Assembly: GCA_027579435.1 (NCBI GenBank)
Contig: JANBPK010000877.1
Span: forward strand, 1 to 64,000
Length of the DNA stretch: 64,000 bases
Source: Candolleomyces eurysporus
Taxonomy: Eukaryota > Basidiomycota > Agaricomycetes > Agaricales > Psathyrellaceae
Direction: 5' to 3'
The notes under the pieces are model-generated. The model was not told where the DNA came from. It searched no databases and saw nothing but the letters and a program-made list of their open reading frames with translations. The position numbers and the translations under genes are program-made. Below, piece by piece: positions 44,254-54,480 of the stretch. Within the stretch, counting starts at the first letter, position 1, and each line of letters starts with the position of its first letter.

Positions 44254-45595
44254 TCATTGTCCAGACTTTTTCGACTGCCTTCCCTTGCAAGTCTTTCTGT
44301 GCCTCGTCAATGTCCCAGAAGCCGTGAACGCACTGCCGCAACGAGCGCAGATCTGGTCTTTGATACCGCTGTGCGCTTTCTTGTGGTTAATCAAGTTGTG
44401 TTTCGCGGTGAAGTCCTGACGGCAGATATTACACTTGAACTTGGCTTTCCTTTGTCTTCTCACTGTGCAAGCAGCAATTATGGCGTCTGATGCGACGGTG
44501 GGACCACTGGGCGACTGGGGAGGAAGAGCAGGGGGTTCATATACATCGGGAAAAGGGAGAGTAGTGCCGCTGCCGAGGGTCAGCAGAGTCATACTTCCAG
44601 TGACGACGCCAACGCCAACGCCGGTGCCAGTGGAATCGTAGGAGCTGGCGGGGTAGTGAGAGGAGATGGGGCGGGAGGGGCAGCGGGGGGGGCCGTGATC
44701 CTGCACTCATGGAATGCCTTCGAGTCAAGTTGAATGGGTTCCCTTCCATCAACGCTGATTGAGAGACATCGAGATGACTACTCGAGCCACTATGGGGAGG
44801 TCGGGATAGACGGTGTTCATACGGACTCGGCATCCTCGAAGATGGCGCACTGGGACGATGTCGACCACTTACAGAGCGACCACGCTCTGTTTCGGTGGCA
44901 TCGTAGTTGAGATACGGATATTCCATGGAGACGGCGCTGAGCTCGTCATCGGGTGTGGTAAGAAGGGGTGATGGGAAGGGGGATGAGGGGGACGGGGTGC
45001 CAGTGACCGGAGAGGCGCTGTACGGCGAAAGTGACCTGTCGAAAGATTCGGGCGGAGTATAGTAGGGGGTGCCGAGCCCCTGGTTGGAGGGAGCTCCGTG
45101 GCCATGGTCGGTGACCGACAGCAATCCCCAGTTTATGGGAGGATGATTTTGGATCGGGGAGGATGGGGAATAACTATCGGGATGCGGTTGAGTCTGCCCA
45201 TCCCCAACCGGGGAGAAGTCCAGCAAAGGGAATTCGTCAATTCCTTCGTCGCCACGCGGCGAACCTGTGAGGGTTTCTGGCACCCAGTGAGAGTTGGACG
45301 CAGGGTAGCCCATGGCGACAGGCAAATGCATCGTCTGGATGGGGTGCAGATAGACCGGGACGCCGACCTCTGGTAAGGTGAGCGGTGGGGCATCCCCGAC
45401 AGTCGACGGCAAACCGGTGGTGGGTTCACGGTAGGTGGACGAACTAGGAGAAGCGGCCTCTGGGTTACGCAGGCTGGGACCAGGTCCGACGGGGGGNAAG
45501 GGGAGCCAGGATTGGCCGTAGCACTGTAATCCGACCGGAACCTCGGTTTGCGAGTCCGGCCCAACAATGTCAATGGTTATTCCAGGATCGGACAT
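44254..45595 (-). CDS. C2H2/C2HC zinc-finger protein, minus-strand type, copy 2
   Basis: About 446 residues. Start MSDPGITIDIVGPDSQTEV at 45595. Disordered Ser/Pro region with SLSPYSASPVTG and RRHSMSAGSR, then fingers FKCNICRQDFTAKHNLINH and ICARCGSAFTASGTLTRH, then RKTC. The reading frame breaks once, at a run of eight Gs (44685-44692). With seven Gs the upstream RRHSMSAGSRPP joins the downstream SSHYPASSYDSTG and the CDS is exactly 447 codons. I read this as an assembly error; a true frameshift would remove both fingers. The N at 45497 appears to be a real base. Confidence 0.75.
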
Positions 45596-47601
45596 ATCCT
45601 CGCTGCGGTAGTGGCCTCGAGAAGGGGAGGGGTTGTGAAACACATACGGTTGAATAGAGGAGTCCTTTATATACAAGCGCCTCGCATCGCTTTTGATACA
45701 TCTGCTGTTAACATGGCGCAGGCTCGACCTTTGAGTAGGGGGGCGTCCCAGGCGCATGGCAATTAGCGTGCTGACTGTGCGGGCCATTGCATGAACTGAA
45801 CCAGCCTGTTACATTTGAATCCATACAAATGAGTAGCGGACGTGGTGGAGTTAATAGAGGCGGTGGAATGCGGAGGCGCCTCATGTTTCTGGTCATCGAG
45901 CCGGATCGCAATTCCGAATGAGCTTTGAACTAAGGAATTTCGGCTTTGTTCTGCTGACGGTCCTTTTTTGAGGTTCGCTCTGGCACTAGTGGGAATCAGA
46001 TTAGTAAAAACAAGGACTTCGGTACTCAGGATGATCTCACCGTCCTGCAGAATGCTTGATCTCTCATGTGAGAAGTACGGAATAACCCTGATTCTGCGGC
46101 CATATGAACCAGCGCATCAGAANAAACCGGGTCGGAAGAATCAAAACTCNGCAGCTCAGCTGAATATGATTGTGAAGGGAAGAGAAGGGGGGGGTGCCAA
46201 TGNCNCCATACGTCCGGGCGCCCAGCGCTAATTTNCAACGCCCNCAGCTCAGGTGACGACAAGTTGACCCGAATCCTTCCGTGGACGTTCCCGTCGAGGC
46301 AGTAAAGAATGGAGAGNAATAGCTATCCTTATTAATGTAGTGAAACGATAACTTGAAGTACGTACTCATGTCTTCGCTCATCGCGTTNGNGGTNCTCAGA
46401 AAGAGGTTCTAGGCGAGGTGATCGTGGCGGCTATGGGAACAGACGCNNNNNNNNNNNNNNNNNNNNNNNNNNNNNNNNNNNNNNNNNNNNNNNNNNNNNN
46501 NNNNNNNNNNNNNNNNNNNNNNNNNNNNNNNNNNNNNNNNNNNNNNNNNNNNNNNNNNNNNNNNNNNNNNNNNNNNNNNNNNNNNNNNNNNNNNNNNNNN
46601 NNNNNNNNNNNNNNNNNNNNNNNNNNNNNNNNNNNNNNNNNNNNNNNNNNNNNNNNNNNNNNNNNNNNNNNNNNNNNNNNNNNNNNNNNNNNNNNNNNNN
46701 NNNNNNNNNNNNNNNNNNNNNNNNNNNNNNNNNNNNNNNNNNNNNNNNNNNNNNNNNNNNNNNNNNNNNNNNNNNNNNNNNNNNNNNNNNNNNNNNNNNN
46801 NNNNNNNNNNNNNNNNNNNNNNNNNNNNNNNNNNNNNNNNNNNNNNNNNNNNNNNNNNNNNGNCCNATGGCGAATGAATTGGNCTCGATAAGTCTCTCAA
46901 TGAACCCGAAGCGTAGAGGGCTAAAAACAAATACGAGGCAGTGCAGTGACAAGGATCGACCTCGACAGCCACAGCGACAATCCTTCCAGTCACCTCGAAG
47001 GGATCGCCCAGACCTGCAATGGAAACTGGATTTTCCATCCCAACTATAAGAATCGGATCTAGAAAATTGAATACTATTCGGACATTCAACAACATGTACA
47101 GCTAGTACGTACAACAGACGGAATAACACACAGCAGNCNNNGNNATCCGCAGCATCAACNGAATAGCAATGTAAAGGTGTAGAGAAAAATCGNTAAAATA
47201 CANGANANNGNTANNNCACNCANNGNGAAAANGGCTTATTCATGGATAGTNTAACTGATACAATAGAAGATCGAGGATTGAGAGATATAGAGAGATCTTG
47301 AAAGGTCGAGATGAGGTGAGAGATAATATGATGCAAGACAAGTTAAAAATGCGTTTAGATAGTCGAGAATGAACTCGTTCGTGCCGGAAGGACGAGGTGA
47401 AGGGTATATAGCGGAATGGGTATAAACCAAGATTGTGAAAAAGACGAAAGGAAGAACTAAATAGCAATCTTGATTCGNATGTGAATTCTGTAGCTGAAAC
47501 GTTCCGCATCTGTTCTATGAGTGGAAAAAATAGATACGGCTCGAAAAAGGGAAATANATGCAGAGACGAGCAGGGAAAAAGAAGAGAGATCATGGTAACC
47601 A
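45596..47601. other. Gene-poor stretch with assembly gap
   Basis: About 2 kb that includes the gap at 46447-46861 and a noisy N-rich part at 47140-47235. Left of the gap is the promoter region of the minus zinc-finger gene. Right of the gap is AT-rich DNA leading to the 3' end of the next minus-strand gene. Open frames across the gap are artefacts of N. No gene is supported. Confidence 0.6.
46447..46861. other. Assembly gap (run of N)
   Basis: An unbroken N run of about 415 bases. The length may be nominal. Confidence 0.95.
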
Positions 47602-49132
47602 TCATAGCCCAGGCGCTTTACAGGTCTTCATATGCCTCGCGAGGACACTCTGCGTGGTGAACTCACGATGGCATCGACTGCAACTATGCTCCTTAATCCC
47701 CANATGGACGTTCCGGTGATTCTTGAGATTATGGTTGGTGGTAAACGTCTGTTGGCACCACTCGCANGCAAATTTGGCCTCCTTTGTTCTCCTCTTCACG
47801 CTCGCGTTGATGCCCGCCTGCGATGCGACTTTGCGGAGCGCACCGCCCGGAGACGTGGAGTCCTCATCATGGAAAGGCAGCTGGCTCATGTTTGCCTGCA
47901 TATTGTCCATCATGACGGGCGTGGAAGTAGAAGAAAACCCGGTGAAGCTGTGTCGACGAGAAATAGCCGCACCCTGATCTTGAGGCACAGTGAGATGGTC
48001 ATTGGAGGTATCCCAGATCTGACTTGGAGAGAGGGTGTCCGGGGAGTGAGAGGGAATCAGGGGAGAGGGATAGGGACTAGATCGGCGGGAAGACGACGCG
48101 CTAGTTCCATGGCTACGCATGTCAGGCCGGCCTCGTTCCGGCGCTCTGCTTGAGGATCGGCCACCGGTATGGCTGTGGCGACGTTGGACTGTGACGGCCC
48201 CGGATCCAAGAAAAACGTCACCGTCTCCGTAAGGGGTGGGCGGGGACAAAAGGGCAGACGAGTTGTACTCGGATGGTGTGAAGCACAACGAGGGAGAGGA
48301 GAGATGAGTGGAGGCGGTGTTGGGACCTGTCCACGAGGTGCCCGCAACCGAAAAACCTCTGTTGTGAGCGGCGTTCCGGGGAATGCGCTGGAGGTTAGGC
48401 TCAGCCGGGAGGGTTTCAGTCATGGGCAACTGATAAGGGGAACTCAGGGATTGCTCAATTGCGCGGAAGGAAGGGTCGGCATCATCGAACTGGAAAATCT
48501 CCTTCATCAAGTCTGAATTGTCAGCGGACGACGGAGGAGGGATCACGAGGGAGAGTGCAGGATGGGTGGTGTTGAACGAAGGTTCATTCTGGAAGGAAGG
48601 GGCAGTGAAATCAAGGGATGGTATTTGCATGTTCTTGTCATTGCTGTTAAACATGCTGTTTTCCTGGGCAGAATAGCCATCGCTGAGGGACAGCCCGTCG
48701 AAGGTCGGCGACAGGGTGCTCGGAGAAAAGGGATTCAGAGGTGAATGCAACCCTGGGTGCTCATGGCCCTCGGTGGGACTGAGATGGCTATCAACTGCGT
48801 TCAGATCGAGCAAGTGTGCGAAAGGAGTCATGGGAGTCGAGTAGCCTGAGGAGTGAGCGTTCAGAGAGGCAGAGGAAAGAGGAACGGATGGCTTACCTCC
48901 AGAGGAGTTGTTATCGGTGGCGAATGCGAGGTCAGGCTGCTCTGGACTCGCGGGGTAAAAGGTGTCCAAGGTGCGTGTCCTGTAGGTCCGGATGAGCACA
49001 GGACGGAGGAACACAGAACGGACAACGGGAGGCATACTCTTTATATACGATAGGGATGGGCAGCGCCATGGTGGGAGCATCGTCTGGGCCGACGACGGTG
49101 ATGTTGAGATTGTGGCTGTCTTGGAAGGACAT
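47602..49132 (-). CDS. C2H2/C2HC zinc-finger protein, minus-strand type, copy 3
   Basis: Two exons: 49132-49038 and 48979-47602 (intron 58 nt, GTATGC..CAG), 490 residues. Start MSFQDSHNLNITVVGPDD, matching the NITVVGPD/ITIDIVGPD start of the copy at 45595. A long Ser/Pro/Asn region includes RRHSHTGGRSSS and RRHSFTGFSS. The fingers read F(X)CEWCQQTFTTNHNLKNH and CSRCHREFTTQSVLARH, then MKTC, the second being C2HC. It is the most divergent of the three minus-type paralogues and the only one with a clear intron, so it may be the parental form. Confidence 0.85.
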
Positions 49133-49588
49133 TATGACTGGGGGGTGGCGAGGTAAGGGAAAGCGGGAGGCAGAAGAGAGTATATAAACGATCAGTGAGG
49201 CGCACGGGTGACTCACAGCCTCAAAGGGTGCTGTAGAAGGAGGCGATGCCCTAAGCCCGAAGTTGGCGGGAACACGAGGACGTTGGGCGCCTATGCTGGC
49301 TGGCTACCCAGGACTTTCTCGGAAATATCGAGGAATAAGGGCAAAATTGAAAGCTTCCCGGACGCATGGCCAAGGCTGTGTGCCATGGGCGTTTATGTTT
49401 TTTTGGCGAAGACATACTCGGGAAAGGAGCTGTGGGCGGCCATGATGCCAACTTGATTGCACCGCCACCGGCCACCTCTTTGCCTCGGCTGTTTCCACTT
49501 TCCAGCGCACCCTTTCTCTCCCTCGTCGCTGTCCAGCACATCGCCAAGGCCGTCGTGGACGACGCCCCTTCCCTCTTTTTCTCTCCTT
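49133..49588. promoter_or_regulatory. Divergent promoter region, zinc finger 3 / wall-sensor-like gene
   Basis: 456 bp between start codons pointing apart. Open frames here are on both strands and overlap; none has support. TATATAAA stands near 49180 on the minus strand, some 50 bases upstream of the zinc-finger ATG. Confidence 0.5.
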
Positions 49589-50868
49589 ATGCATATCAGC
49601 CGCTCTCTCAAGCTCTCCTGTCTTCTCCTTCTACTATGTCACCTCGCTTCCGCCGCCAACTATCCTAGGCAAACCACAGGGAGCNCGACAAGCGAAGGCA
49701 CTACATCGGAGACATCTACTTCGACCACGACGTCTGGCACAACGTCCACCACTACCTCGGCACCCACCACCTCTGAGACCAGCACCACGACTTCTGCTCC
49801 GACCACGACTTCGCCCACCACTACTGCCCCAAACCCGCCTCCGCAGACGGACACCGCTCCCAACCCCCCACCGGCCAACACGCCCACTCAAACCACCATC
49901 ACTCAGCCTGGCGGAGAGGTAACTCAAGTCATCACAAACACAAACTCGAACACCAAGACTGCCCCAACCCAGACCAACACCAAGGCTGCGGACAACGATG
50001 AAGAAGAAAGTTCCGGGCTGGGGACTGGGTCGATCGTTGGAATGTCGGTTGCAGGAGGTCTCGCTTTGATTGGTATCATCGCCTTCTTCATCTGGAAGTT
50101 CACCAGGAAGCGCGGCAGCTTTGATGACAGTGGGTTTCATCTCGCTCTATTTCCGACAACAATGCATCTTCCTCATGTCTTTTTGCTTTAGATGAAGCCA
50201 TCAAATGGCCAGATCTCAACTCGCACAGCGCGACCAGTGGTCTTGACTCTCACCCCCTGCCTGCCCGAGACACAGCTCGTGGGGGATTCGACACAGGCTC
50301 TGACCCATCACTTGCAAAGTTGAATTCGGACAATTATTCCACTCCCGACTTTAACGCTGGTGACCCGTATGCTGTACCGCCTTTGCCACACCTCAACCCA
50401 AATCAGCCATACCGTGACGACCCCAATGGCTATTACGACTACCGCGGCCCGACCCCAGGGCCTATGGAACATGGCAGTGACTGGCATGGTGGCGAGGCGA
50501 TTCCTATGAACCAAATACATGGAGGCGCCCCCGTCTACGATCAAGTAGGCTTTGAACAGCCTCCCTATAACACAGGCCGTGCCAGCCCTGGGCCCAATGC
50601 AGCCTACAATGCGGGCCGTGCCAGCCCTGGTCCTCACGCGGCCTACAATGCCGGTCGCGCGAGTCCTGCCCCTCAGATGGCGTATCAACAAACAGGTGGC
50701 TATGACGCCCAACCGCCTTACTCTGAGGCTCCCCCCTCCGCTGGACGGATGAGCCCAGGGCCCCAGGCCGCGTATGGCGGAAGAATGTCTCCTGGACCGA
50801 ACGTTGCGTACAATAACACCGGCTACTCCCAGGCAGCTCCAAGTTATGATGGTTACGGACAGCGGTAA
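49589..50868 (+). CDS. Single-pass membrane protein, Mid2/WSC-like wall sensor type
   Basis: Two exons, 49589-50129 and 50192-50868 (intron 62 nt), 405 residues. Signal peptide (MHISRSLKLSCLLLLLCHLASA). A Thr/Ser/Pro-rich ectodomain of about 110 residues is likely heavily O-mannosylated. One membrane helix follows (GTGSIVGMSVAGGLALIGII) with the basic stop-transfer KFTRKRG. The cytosolic tail holds NEAIKWPDLNSH and tandem GRASPGP motifs. The layout is that of fungal cell-wall stress sensors, which signal to Rho1; there is no WSC Cys domain. Function is inferred from architecture only. Confidence 0.8.
50560..50820 (+). repeat. Tandem GRASPGP/GRMSPGP coding repeats
   Basis: Within the cytosolic tail: three units of about 13 codons (NAGRASPGPHAAY and variants) followed by two related GRMSPGPQAAY units. 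The DNA repeats as well, so unit number may vary between strains. Confidence 0.85.
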
Positions 50869-51240
50869 ACCTTGCCGGATGAAGCTTTTTGTTCCTGTAT
50901 GTAGTAGAGGGCTGGCTCAGATGGACGATGGTGGATATCTTGTTTTCAATTCTAGTTGCTTTCGTTTGAATTTCTTTGCTTTGATAGTCAAAAATCTAAT
51001 TCGCACACCAGTAATACGATCATACACCTTTTTGTTTCTTTACCTTTTGTGTGATGTATAAACAACTGCGCAGGCCGCAGGCGAAACGCCACGTGATCGT
51101 AGTTCGCAGTTTGCTGTGTTGGGAAAGACCAGGCGGTGATGGCACTCCGCATAACTCTTCTTCTTAAGACACCACACTGACCTCAACGACCTGTAACGAT
51201 CTCTGACAAGACCACCAATCTACCCCACACATCTATAGAA
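50869..51240. other. Intergenic region
   Basis: 372 bp between two genes on the plus strand. It holds the 3' UTR of the sensor-like gene and the promoter of the next one. The ATG at 51241 follows an A/C-rich leader. Nothing else is seen. Confidence 0.5.
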
Positions 51241-52910
51241 TGGGCCTACTCGATCGGATATCCGATGTCGTTGGCAAATTTGCGCCAAAGTCCTCGAAAA
51301 CATCATCAGGACTCTCTGGTGGAATTGGGAACGGACATGGAATGGTTCCCTTCGACGATAATGTAAGTCTTCATTCATTTTGCCTCCTCGCGATCATTGC
51401 TTGCCGTTGCCTGCAGGAGAGACTACGATAGCTCTCCTTCACCTCATTTACGTAATGTATCCATGTTCTCTCTGCGCTGCAGCACATTCCACGGAATGGG
51501 CAGCCTCGATTCTGGCGACGGAGATCTCGTGTTGCTGCTGCTCGTTCCTACCATTTGGGCTCTGTGCACATGGGTCGTGTTCTATTCCATCCGTGCTCCA
51601 GCGCGTTTTCTGTCGAGTTGATACGATCGTGCTAATTTCAACCAACTACAGATGATCGTCTCGAAACCAGCCATTATCGCATACTCTGGCCAGATCTTCT
51701 TCAACTTCCTCTGCATGGCGTGTTATGCTAGTCTAGCGTCCTTCCAGGCGAAATTCGGCGTTGGTCCATGTAAGTGACCTACCCCCAATCCTCGCTGCGA
51801 AGTTCGCCAAGCTTACCGGTGGTGCTGCGGTGCTGTGCTTTCTTCCCTGTAGCGGGTCTCTCGGGCTTTGCGATCTTCATATCCATTGCTGGAATGCTAC
51901 TTTCCGCGTTCATGCTCTTGGTTCCCGTCGCGTACGAGAAATACGACAAATTTGTCCAGCTCGCCAGGACGTTGAAGGAGGTGCGCGTGAGCTTTATCCT
52001 CACAGGCACAGGCGCGACGCTTAGCCTTCTCATTGCGTAAGTGGTTGATCTTCGTGTTTTTTACCTCGGGCTCTAAGCTTTTCATTTACCCAGCTTCATC
52101 TCGACGATTTCGGTATGGACCCAGCCTGGATGCAAAGATGCCGAGAAGGATCCCAGCGCTGAGGAGAAGGGCGATGAGTTCAAGAAAGGGTTGCCAGGCT
52201 GGTGCAATACCAAGAAAGCTGCCTCGATCTTCTTCTGGTTCGCATTCAGTATGTATTTTGTTCCCCTCTCCAGCAATAATTATTGACGCGTATTTTCAGT
52301 CTGCTGGGGTGTTTCCGTAACGCTACTCGTCCTCGACTGGCGTTCCGGCCGACTTAACCCCCACCGAGACCCGCCCTTCAATCGTCCGGGCGGTGCCCAC
52401 TCAGGAGAAGACGCGGAAGAAGATGAAGATGCATCCTACACTCATATTTCTCCCATTCGCCAGACTGCTGACGGGAGGTATGATGAAGAATCACACCCGT
52501 CCACCGCTCCCAACCCTTTCAGTGATCAATATGGTTCCGCATCAGCTATACCACCTTCCACAGCAGCTGCCTATAACAATGTACCTGCGGGACGACCGAG
52601 TATGGACGCGTATGGTGCATTCTCAGATCCCGCACCAACAGGATTCGGTACATCGTATGGCAATGCACCGTCGGGCGGCTACACTTCACAGCACGGCGGC
52701 GGCGGTGGCGGCTATGGTGCTTCTCCTCAACGACAAACAGGTGGCGGTGGACCTCCTCTTTTGCCTGAACCTGACCTTGGCCCACGCGTCAGCCGTACGA
52801 TGCAATACGCGGACCCTTATGCTGCAGTAAGGGCATCGGTTGCTGGTGGTCAGACCAGCCCATCGGGAAACGCACCACCTAGTTATGAAAACTACCAAGG
52901 ATACCGGTGA
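51241..52910 (+). CDS. Four-helix MARVEL-like membrane protein (frame breaks in 5' part)
   Basis: About 400 residues. Exon 1 encodes MGLLDRISDVVGKFAPKSSK to VPFDDN. Later exons encode four hydrophobic helices: LVLLLLVPTIWALCTWVVFY, IAYSGQIFFNFLCMACYAS, GFAIFISIAGMLLSAFMLL, and VRVSFILTGTGATLSLLIA. An extracellular loop with GWCNTKKAASIFFWFAF follows, then a Gly/Pro-rich tail with RPSMDAYGAFSDPAPTGFG. The topology resembles MARVEL/Sur7-type proteins of membrane domains; function is unknown. Two problems: exon 1 (ending AAT before GTAAGT at 51364) does not join exon 2 (RRDYDSSPSP) in frame by one base, and a TGA at about 51619 interrupts FLSS...YDRANFNQLQM. The gene may be damaged or the sequence wrong there. 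Confidence 0.65.
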
Positions 52911-53169
52911 TTTGTTGACCGTCGCGATTGACCGATTATACCATCCCACTTTCAATGGAACTTTTCCCCTTTGTTTATTTTACGTAGTCTCGTTCGAACT
53001 CCTTTTCCATGCCGGTGTAATGCAGTGCGGATAGCCAGACGAGGATAGAGTGTAGTGTAGTGTGAACGGACCTTTTTGGGAACATATTTATGATACATAT
53101 GACCTCTCCAAGTATTCTATAGCTACGTCGTTGTTGTTTGATGTATATCTATTTGAACCTTCTTTTGAC

Positions 53170-54228
53170 ATGTCACCACAGTCCGCTATCGAAGTCCAGC
53201 GTGTGGCGATTGGGGGCTTGGAGATCCAGCTCTATCGCCTTGCCGGACCGATTACACAGCCCATCGTACTGGTTTACCTTCTACATGGAAGGGGTGGAGC
53301 AAAGGAAGATGTGGACGGGTTTGCGCGGAAATTGGTTGCAGGGAAAGCCGGTCTTTGGGTCGTTTCCTTTGTGAGAAGAGAACCAAGTCGCTCGAATGAA
53401 TCTGACCGGATCCTAGGACCATCGGAATCATGGATCAAGGCTGGTGGACGAAAAGGCGAACGAAGCATGGGATACCAAAGATCCGGCCCACCACAATCCC
53501 CAACATGCGTAAGATGTCATCGTGCTCTCGGAAATATGTCTATTAACACGGAATGAAATCAGAACCGACATGTACGCCATTCAACGTAAGTTGCTTTGAA
53601 CTTCTCGGAATGCACGAACCACAAACGAACTGGATCTAGTGGGGACGGCGAGGGATGTTTCATTCCTAATCGACTTGTTACCTTCCTATCTCTTTCCGAA
53701 CGGCGAGAATGAAATCTGCGAGTGGGGCGTCATCGGTATCAGTCTTGGAGGCCATTCGGTATGGTTGGCTTTGTGCCATGGTACGAAAACAACGTCATGC
53801 GATGCCCCTGCCCCGCGACTGAACGAGTTTGCTTGAAAGACGCCAGGATTAGTATCGGGATCCCAATCATTGGGTGCCCGGATTACCGTGCTCTCCTGAC
53901 TCACCGAGCCAAACAGCAAGGGATTCCGTTGGAGCCGCCTTACTTTCCGGCTTCGCTGCAGCAAGTTGTTCAAACAAACGACCCCGTCAACAAGGACTAC
54001 AGTTCGGCTGATCCGCAACGCAACCCGTTCATTGGCAAGCAAGTATTCGTTCTGTGCGGAGAAAAGGACAAGCTTGTGCCGTGGTCTGCAGGGGCAAAGT
54101 TTGTCGAGGGCCTCGAGGTAGGCGAGACGGGCAGCAAGCGAGTACGGCTGTACCCCGGAGTTGGCCACAGATGCACAGAGGAGATGCAGGAGGACGTATT
54201 GGGTTTCCTTGTTGAGAAATTGAAATAG
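53170..54228 (+). CDS. Alpha/beta hydrolase (serine hydrolase)
   Basis: Five exons (53170-53370, 53417-53508, 53563-53585, 53640-53780, 53840-54228) give 281 resid., introns 46-59 nt; exon 3 is only 23 nt. An oxyanion-hole type motif LHGRGG stands near residue 40 and is followed by FDHRNHGSR. The nucleophile elbow is GISLGGHS. The acid is likely the Asp in GEKDKLVP and the base the His in GVGHRCT. These are the ordered parts of a complete alpha/beta hydrolase triad. The substrate is unknown; the compact size fits an esterase or acyl-hydrolase. It starts 259 bp after the membrane-protein gene on the same strand. Confidence 0.82.
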
Positions 54229-54480
54229 TTACATAATACAGGGAATTTGTTACATAATGCGTGATGAGGTGGGTGTTGTTGAAAGACGGGTTTGGGCTTG
54301 CATTCCTCCTCGAACACTCCGACGACGACCAATACCCCACCAACGTCCTCCTCCTCGAACACATACATCGCTCGACGCAGCCCTATTGCCTTCCTCTGGC
54401 GCGCGTTCCAGTCCAGTTTCCCCGCCACTTCACCCGCTCCTCCTTGATGCAGCTCGGGTACATCTAAGCCTTCCTTCGCT

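Noticed and set aside
46409..47336. Two long minus-strand open frames spanning the N gap
   Set aside because: They are open only because N codons are not counted as stops. The flanking real sequence shows no coding pattern.
49634..50140. Gly/Arg/Val-rich minus-strand frame
   Set aside because: Antisense shadow of the Thr/Pro-rich ectodomain of the wall-sensor-like gene; biased composition alone keeps it open.
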